DNA of 55,419 bases from Streptomyces himalayensis subsp. himalayensis (GTDB lineage: Bacteria > Actinomycetota > Actinomycetes > Streptomycetales > Streptomycetaceae), in NCBI RefSeq assembly GCF_013778455.1, contig NZ_JACEHE010000040.1:1-55419 (forward strand). Reading direction: 5' to 3'. Below the pieces are notes generated by a model. The model was not told where the DNA came from and made no database searches. It worked only from the letters and a program-made list of their open reading frames with translations. Below, piece after piece: positions 51,191 through 55,419 of this stretch. The translations under genes and the position numbers were made by a program. Numbering within the stretch: the first letter of the stretch is position 1; each line of letters opens with the position of its first letter.

Positions 51191-54136
51191 ATGCGACGGG
51201 ATCTCGAGGAGCCGGCCAGATCCCGACCCGCCCAGGTCACCGACCACGTCATGGAGCGGATCACCGGCCGGGACGACCTGTTCGCGCGGGCACGCGAACA
51301 GCTCTCCCGGGGCGGAAGTGTCCTGTTGCACGGCCCGGCCGGAATAGGAAAATCGACCGTCCTGCGTGCCCTGGCCTCGGAATACGCCGAAACGTCACGG
51401 ACTGTGCTGCGGTGTTCGGCCACCGAGTCCGAATCCCATCTGCCGTTCCTGACGCTGGTCGACCTCCTGGGTCTTGTCGTGGACGAGGTGTCTGACCAGT
51501 TGCCCGCGCCGCAGCGAGCCGCGCTCGAGGCGGCGCTCACCGGAAGGGGCGACTCGTCGCTGCACCACGACGGACTCGCGCTGCGCCTCGCGGTGCTGTC
51601 GGTGCTTCGGGCGCTGGCGGCCAGGGGCCCGGTGCTGCTCGTCGCCGACGACCTGCAGTGGCTGGACACGGCGAGCACCGAGCTGCTGGGCTTCGCGGCC
51701 CGCCGCCTGGGCGGGATGCCGGTGCGCATGCTGTGCGCGGCACGGACGGGCACGGAGCCGCAGGGAGAGCCGTACGACCGGTATCTACGCGCGTCCGTCC
51801 CGGAGACGCTGACCCTGCGGGTGCCGCCGCTCTCCCGTACCGGGGTCTCCGAACTCCTCACCCGGCGCGGCTACACGGGGCTGCCCGGCTCGACCGTCCG
51901 GGACATCCACCGCACCAGCGGCGGCAACCCGCTCTTCGCGCTCGAACTGGGCCGCGCCCTGGCCGAGAGCCCGACCCCGCCGAGACCCGGCGAGCCGCTG
52001 CCCGTGCCGACGTCGCTGCGCGCCCTCGTACTCAGCCGGCTGGGCATGCTCTCCACCGAGGCCCGCAGAACCCTGCTGGTGGCGAGCGCGGGGGCGCGCC
52101 CCACGCTGCAGCTGCTGCACGCCGCGGGCCGGAAGGACGCCGAGGCGGAGACCGCCCGCGCGACCCGGCTCGGGATGCTGTCGACCGAGCGGGAGACGTC
52201 CGGCGGGCAGGACGGCGCCATTCGGTTCGCGCACCCGCTCATATCGGCGGCGCTGTACGCACAGGCCACGCCGCAGGAACGGCGGGCGGCCCATGCCGCG
52301 CTGTCCACGGCCGCATCCGACCCGATCGAGCGGGCCCGCCACCTCGCCCTGGCCACACCGGGCACCGACCAGCAGGTGGCCCTCCGGCTCGCCGAGGCCG
52401 CGGCCCTGGCCCGCGATCGCGGCGCCCCCTCGATCGCCGCGCAGCTCGGGCTGCTCGCGGCCCGGCACACCCCGCCGGATGCCGTGCACGACGCGGACGA
52501 ACGGCGGCTGCGGGCCGCCGAGGACGCTCTCACCTCCGGTGAACAGGACCTCGCCCGCGAGGTGGCGCGGGAGGTCCTCGACCGCGCCACCGACCCGGCG
52601 ATCCGGGTGCGCGCCTGGATGGTCGTGATCGACACGGCGGGACACGCCATGGGCGGCGTCGACGCCGTCTTCCCGCAGGCGCTGGCGGACGCGGGCGACG
52701 ATCCGCGGCTGCTGGCCCTTGTGCGCTACCAACTGGCGTGGCGGGCGCTGCTGGTGGAGGGCGCCATGGAGAAGGGCCGGGCCGAGGCCGCTCGCGCCGC
52801 CCGGCTCGCCGCGAGGACCGCGGACCGGCGTACGGAACTCATGGCTCTCGCCTTCCAGGCGCAGATGGAGACCCTGATGGGGCACCCCGAAGCCCCCGCG
52901 ACCCTCGAACGTGCCCTGCGCGAGCCGCAGGACCCGGGCGTCGCCTGCGACCACAACGGCGTCGGCAGCGCCCGGTTCCGCTGGCAGATCATGAGCGACC
53001 GGCTCACCGAGGCACGCACCACCATCACCGGGCTGCTCCGCGAGGTGCGCAGACGGGGAATGGCCGAGAGCGAGGTGCATTTCCTGCGCGGGCTCGCCGA
53101 GACCGAACTGCGCTCCGGCCACTGCGGCCGGGCACTCGACCTCGCCCACGAGAGCCTGCGGCTGGCGCGGGACACGGGGATCGGCGAGGGTGCGGCCGCC
53201 ATGTTCGCCTCGCTCGCCGAGGCCGCGGGCGGCGAGGTGGAACGGGCACTCGCCCTCGCCGGGGAGGCGGTACGCCGCGCCGAGGAGGACGGCGACCTGA
53301 TGTACCAGTCGCGGGCCCTGGCCGCGCTCGGCCACGCCCACCTCGTGGCCGGGGACGACACGGCGGCGGCCCAGGCGCTGCGGCGGGTGCGGGAGTTGGA
53401 GCGCCGCCTCGGCGTGTCGGACCCCGCGCGCGGCCGCTGGCACGGAGACCTGGCGGAGGCTCTCGTACGGACGGGCGGGCTGGCCGAGGCCCGGGACGTC
53501 ATCGACGCCACGCGCGTGCACGCGGCCCGGCTCGGGCGTGAGAGCGTACTCGCCGTACTGGACCGGGCCGAGGCGCTGGTGCTGGCCGCACACGGCGAAC
53601 ACGACGCCGCCGCGCTGCGGTTGGCCGCTGCAGGGGAGCGTCTCGGGAGGCTGGGGTACGGGCTGGAGGAGGCCCGTGCGGCCGTCGAACTGGCTCGTCT
53701 GCAGGCCGGCGGGCCGGACACGGTGGCGGCGCAGAGCGCGTACGACGAGGCGGCGCGGCTGCTGAGGCGCTGCAAGGCACGGCCGTGGCTGCGGCAACTG
53801 GAGGCGGTGTCCTCTCCGGCCACCGCGCGGGCCCTCTCGCCCGCCCCTTCGCCGACCGCCGCCTCGGCCCCCACCCCCGCGGTCCCGGCGAGAACGCAGA
53901 GGGCGGCTCGACCGGGCCTCGTCGGTTCAGCTCCCCCGTCTCTCGACACCCTCGCCACGACGGAGCGTCAGGTCGCCGCGCTCGTTCTGGAAGGCGCCAC
54001 CAACCGCGAGATCGCCGCGCGGCTGTTCATCAGCGTCAAGACGGTCGAGGCCACGCTCACGCGGGTCTACCGGAAGCTGGGCATCCGGTCCCGGGTCGAC
54101 ATCGTGCGGCTGGCGGCGGGACAGCGGACCGGGTGA
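51191..54136 (+). CDS. LuxR-family LAL regulator (ATPase, TPR, HTH)
   Basis: A 981-residue large ATP-binding LuxR regulator. Walker A is GPAGIGKST (about 48-56) and Walker B is LLVADDLQWLD. The AAA part is followed by a long TPR-like helical region (about 400-860), a Pro/Ala linker and a C-terminal LuxR HTH (TERQVAALVLEGATNREIAARLF). ATG 51191 is preferred because the NTPase begins soon after and AGGGGAGCG precedes it; the open frame from 51098 is AT-richer leader. It probably controls the flanking synthetase and/or protease. Confidence 0.9.
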   Translation: MRRDLEEPARSRPAQVTDHVMERITGRDDLFARAREQLSRGGSVLLHGPAGIGKSTVLRALASEYAETSRTVLRCSATESESHLPFLTLVDLLGLVVDEVSDQLPAPQRAALEAALTGRGDSSLHHDGLALRLAVLSVLRALAARGPVLLVADDLQWLDTASTELLGFAARRLGGMPVRMLCAARTGTEPQGEPYDRYLRASVPETLTLRVPPLSRTGVSELLTRRGYTGLPGSTVRDIHRTSGGNPLFALELGRALAESPTPPRPGEPLPVPTSLRALVLSRLGMLSTEARRTLLVASAGARPTLQLLHAAGRKDAEAETARATRLGMLSTERETSGGQDGAIRFAHPLISAALYAQATPQERRAAHAALSTAASDPIERARHLALATPGTDQQVALRLAEAAALARDRGAPSIAAQLGLLAARHTPPDAVHDADERRLRAAEDALTSGEQDLAREVAREVLDRATDPAIRVRAWMVVIDTAGHAMGGVDAVFPQALADAGDDPRLLALVRYQLAWRALLVEGAMEKGRAEAARAARLAARTADRRTELMALAFQAQMETLMGHPEAPATLERALREPQDPGVACDHNGVGSARFRWQIMSDRLTEARTTITGLLREVRRRGMAESEVHFLRGLAETELRSGHCGRALDLAHESLRLARDTGIGEGAAAMFASLAEAAGGEVERALALAGEAVRRAEEDGDLMYQSRALAALGHAHLVAGDDTAAAQALRRVRELERRLGVSDPARGRWHGDLAEALVRTGGLAEARDVIDATRVHAARLGRESVLAVLDRAEALVLAAHGEHDAAALRLAAAGERLGRLGYGLEEARAAVELARLQAGGPDTVAAQSAYDEAARLLRRCKARPWLRQLEAVSSPATARALSPAPSPTAASAPTPAVPARTQRAARPGLVGSAPPSLDTLATTERQVAALVLEGATNREIAARLFISVKTVEATLTRVYRKLGIRSRVDIVRLAAGQRTG

Positions 54137-54326
54137 CGGCCGTCGGAACGGGATCGAGGGTTTTCCCTGGGCAACTCCCCGAGGGGGAACCCCTATTGGG
54201 CCACCCGGAGGCCCGCCCCTAGCGTGAGGCCGTGCCGTACGCACGGGCACCGGCGCTCGCCTCCCCGCAAGGCCGGTGCAGCACCCCCCACCCGCGCATC
54301 CCCCACCGGCAATCCTGAGGAGATCC

Positions 54327-55118
54327 ATGTTCGGGCTCACCCGTGTCAAGAAGGCCGCCGCCGTGTGCGCGGCGACCGCTGCCGCCGCCGCGACCGTCGC
54401 CCTGGGCGCTCCCGCCGCCGTCGCCGCGCCCCAGCCCATCGTCGGCGGCACGACCACCACGGCGTCCGCCTACCCGTACGTCATGCAGATCACCAACGCC
54501 TCGCAGAGCCAGTTCTGCGGCGGCACCCTGGTCGCGGCGAGAAAGGTGGTCACCGCCGCCCACTGTGTGGACGGCCGGACCACCAGCAACACCAAGGTCG
54601 TCGGCGGCCGCACCTACCGCAACGGCACCAACGGCACCGTCGCGTCGGTCAGCCGCATATGGATCCACCCCGACTACACGTCCGCCGAGGAGGGCGACGA
54701 TGTCGCCGTCCTGACCCTGTCGACCTCGATGCCGTACACGCCCATCGGCTATGTCTCCTCGTCCGACACCGGTGTGTACGCGGCCGGCACCACCGCCCGC
54801 ATCCTCGGCTGGGGCACCACCTCCTCCGGCGGCTCGTCCTCCAACCAACTGCGCACGGCGACCGTCCCGACCGTCTCCAATGCCACCTGCTCGGCCGCGT
54901 ACGGCTCGTCGTACATCGCATCCGACATGGTCTGCGCCGGGTACTCGAGCGGCGGCGTGGACACCTGCCAGGGCGACAGCGGCGGTCCGCTGGTCATCGG
55001 CGGCCGGCTCGCGGGCATCACGTCCTGGGGCTACGGCTGCGCGGACGCGGAGTACCCCGGCGTCTACACCCGGCTGACCACCTTCTCGTCCCTCGTGACA
55101 GCACAGGTCAACTCCTGA
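54327..55118 (+). CDS. Secreted trypsin-like serine protease
   Basis: A 263-residue S1 peptidase. Signal peptide to about residue 34, a very short propeptide, and the mature N-terminus IVGG at 38-41. The triad is H79 (TAAHC), D125 (DDVAVL) and S218 (GDSGGP). D212 at the base of the S1 pocket predicts Arg/Lys specificity as in S. griseus trypsin. Six cysteines give three disulphides. TGAGGAG lies just upstream of ATG 54327. A GC-rich palindrome and CTAGCGT-like -10 lie in the 190-bp promoter gap. Confidence 0.95.
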   Translation: MFGLTRVKKAAAVCAATAAAAATVALGAPAAVAAPQPIVGGTTTTASAYPYVMQITNASQSQFCGGTLVAARKVVTAAHCVDGRTTSNTKVVGGRTYRNGTNGTVASVSRIWIHPDYTSAEEGDDVAVLTLSTSMPYTPIGYVSSSDTGVYAAGTTARILGWGTTSSGGSSSNQLRTATVPTVSNATCSAAYGSSYIASDMVCAGYSSGGVDTCQGDSGGPLVIGGRLAGITSWGYGCADAEYPGVYTRLTTFSSLVTAQVNS

Positions 55119-55179
55119 CGCCTGACCATCTCCCCGATCACCACCTCATGATCACCTCCTGAGAACCCTCAGGTGCGCC

Positions 55180-55218
55180 GGGGCGTCGCGGACTGCCACA
55201 AGCGGTCCGCGGCGCCCC
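55180..55218 (+). terminator. Hairpin terminator after the trypsin gene
   Basis: A 14-bp stem with one G-T pair (55180-55193 with 55205-55218) and an 11-nt loop, 62 bp past the stop codon. A smaller CCTGAG-AACC-CTCAGG hairpin precedes it. Confidence 0.7.
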
Positions 55219-55256
55219 TCTCCCTTGTCCGGGCGGCGCGTGGGCGGAGCCCCGTT

Positions 55257-55418
55257 AGAGCCTCCGGCAGTAGGTGGGGCGGAAGAAGGAGCGGGCTCTG
55301 GTGCGTGCAGCTGCAAGGCGGAGGATTGAGGCATCGCGGAGCGATGGTGATTGACGACAACGCCGCAGATGCGCGTGCCAGAGCCCGCGACGCCGCCCCA
55401 CCTACTGCCGGAGGCTCT
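55257..55418. repeat. Palindromic intergenic repeat element with 26-bp terminal inverted repeats
   Basis: Perfect 26-bp arms (55257-55282 and 55393-55418) bound a 162-bp element whose inner parts also pair: GCGGGCTCTGG with CCAGAGCCCGC, then a small CATCGC-GGAG-CGATG hairpin. The whole can fold into one long structure. I recognise the sequence type as a repeat found between genes in many Streptomyces genomes. Minus-strand frames inside it are not genes. The window ends one base after the right arm. Confidence 0.8.
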
Positions 55419-55419
55419 T

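Noticed and set aside
55152..55360. Small minus-strand proteins in the right-edge repeat
   Set aside because: They are reading frames inside a palindromic intergenic repeat and have no independent coding evidence.

Overview
The window is chromosomal DNA from a high-GC actinomycete, almost certainly Streptomyces or a close relative. The GC content is very high, there is strong third-position GC bias and many GTG starts, and 4-bp start/stop overlaps are common. The gene content fits as well: a mycothiol-dependent dehydrogenase, a factor-independent uricase operon, an alkylresorcinol type III PKS with its methyltransferase, a LuxR-type LAL regulator, a secreted trypsin-like protease and a complete mce operon.

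Layout. 0-3.5 kb (minus): S-(hydroxymethyl)mycothiol dehydrogenase and a metallo-beta-lactamase-fold hydrolase, then a Rieske ferredoxin and its FAD reductase. Together they look like the electron-transfer and formaldehyde-disposal parts of an oxidative demethylation route. 3.8-4.6 kb: a Clp-N/HTH regulator with a palindromic promoter and probably a leaderless mRNA. 4.6-8.3 kb: two divergent IucA/IucC (NIS) siderophore synthetases, one carrying a strange seven-histidine heptad array. 8.6-11 kb: a 2-oxoglutarate/Fe(II) oxygenase coupled to a nucleobase permease, ending in a hairpin element. 11.2-17.1 kb: an HxlR regulator divergent from an AlaA-type aminotransferase, then a histidine phosphatase and several small conserved proteins (DUF4037, DUF1876, DUF899). 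17.1-20.4 kb (minus): purine catabolism (OHCU decarboxylase, HIU hydrolase, uricase, 8-oxoguanine deaminase). 20.6-24.1 kb (minus): SrsB/SrsA-like alkylresorcinol genes, an HTH protein with a small partner, and a secreted GDSL lipase.

24.5-29.3 kb holds the most unusual locus: a small EACC1-type protein overlapping a 1445-residue protein that joins an N-terminal caspase-like protease (H83/C133, with a canonical EF-hand loop) to four FtsK/EccC-type P-loop modules. Only the second module has a complete Walker B. This looks like a conflict or programmed-death type effector system rather than a secretion motor.

29.4-43.2 kb: a lytic transglycosylase, a membrane-anchored ECF sigma factor and a full mce lipid-import operon (mkl-yrbEA-yrbEB-mceABCDEF plus two Mce-associated proteins). 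An identical-architecture 41-bp element lies upstream of both the transglycosylase and the mce operon, so the sigma factor between them may read both. A terminator closes the operon. 43.3-47.4 kb: the glyoxylate branch (hydroxypyruvate isomerase, tartronate semialdehyde reductase, glyoxylate carboligase). Matched pairs of TTCCG-N5-CGGAA operators 21 bp apart, probably bound by an AllR/IclR regulator encoded elsewhere, lie upstream of hyi and gcl. Purine breakdown feeds glyoxylate, so the 17-20 kb and 43-47 kb blocks belong to one pathway, separated here by about 23 kb of unrelated genes. 47.7-55.1 kb: a zinc-ribbon/Mrr-like protein, a GNAT acetyltransferase, an acyl-CoA synthetase, a LAL regulator and a secreted trypsin. 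The right edge holds a 162-bp palindromic intergenic repeat.

No rRNA, tRNA, CRISPR array, insertion sequence with transposase, or origin was seen.
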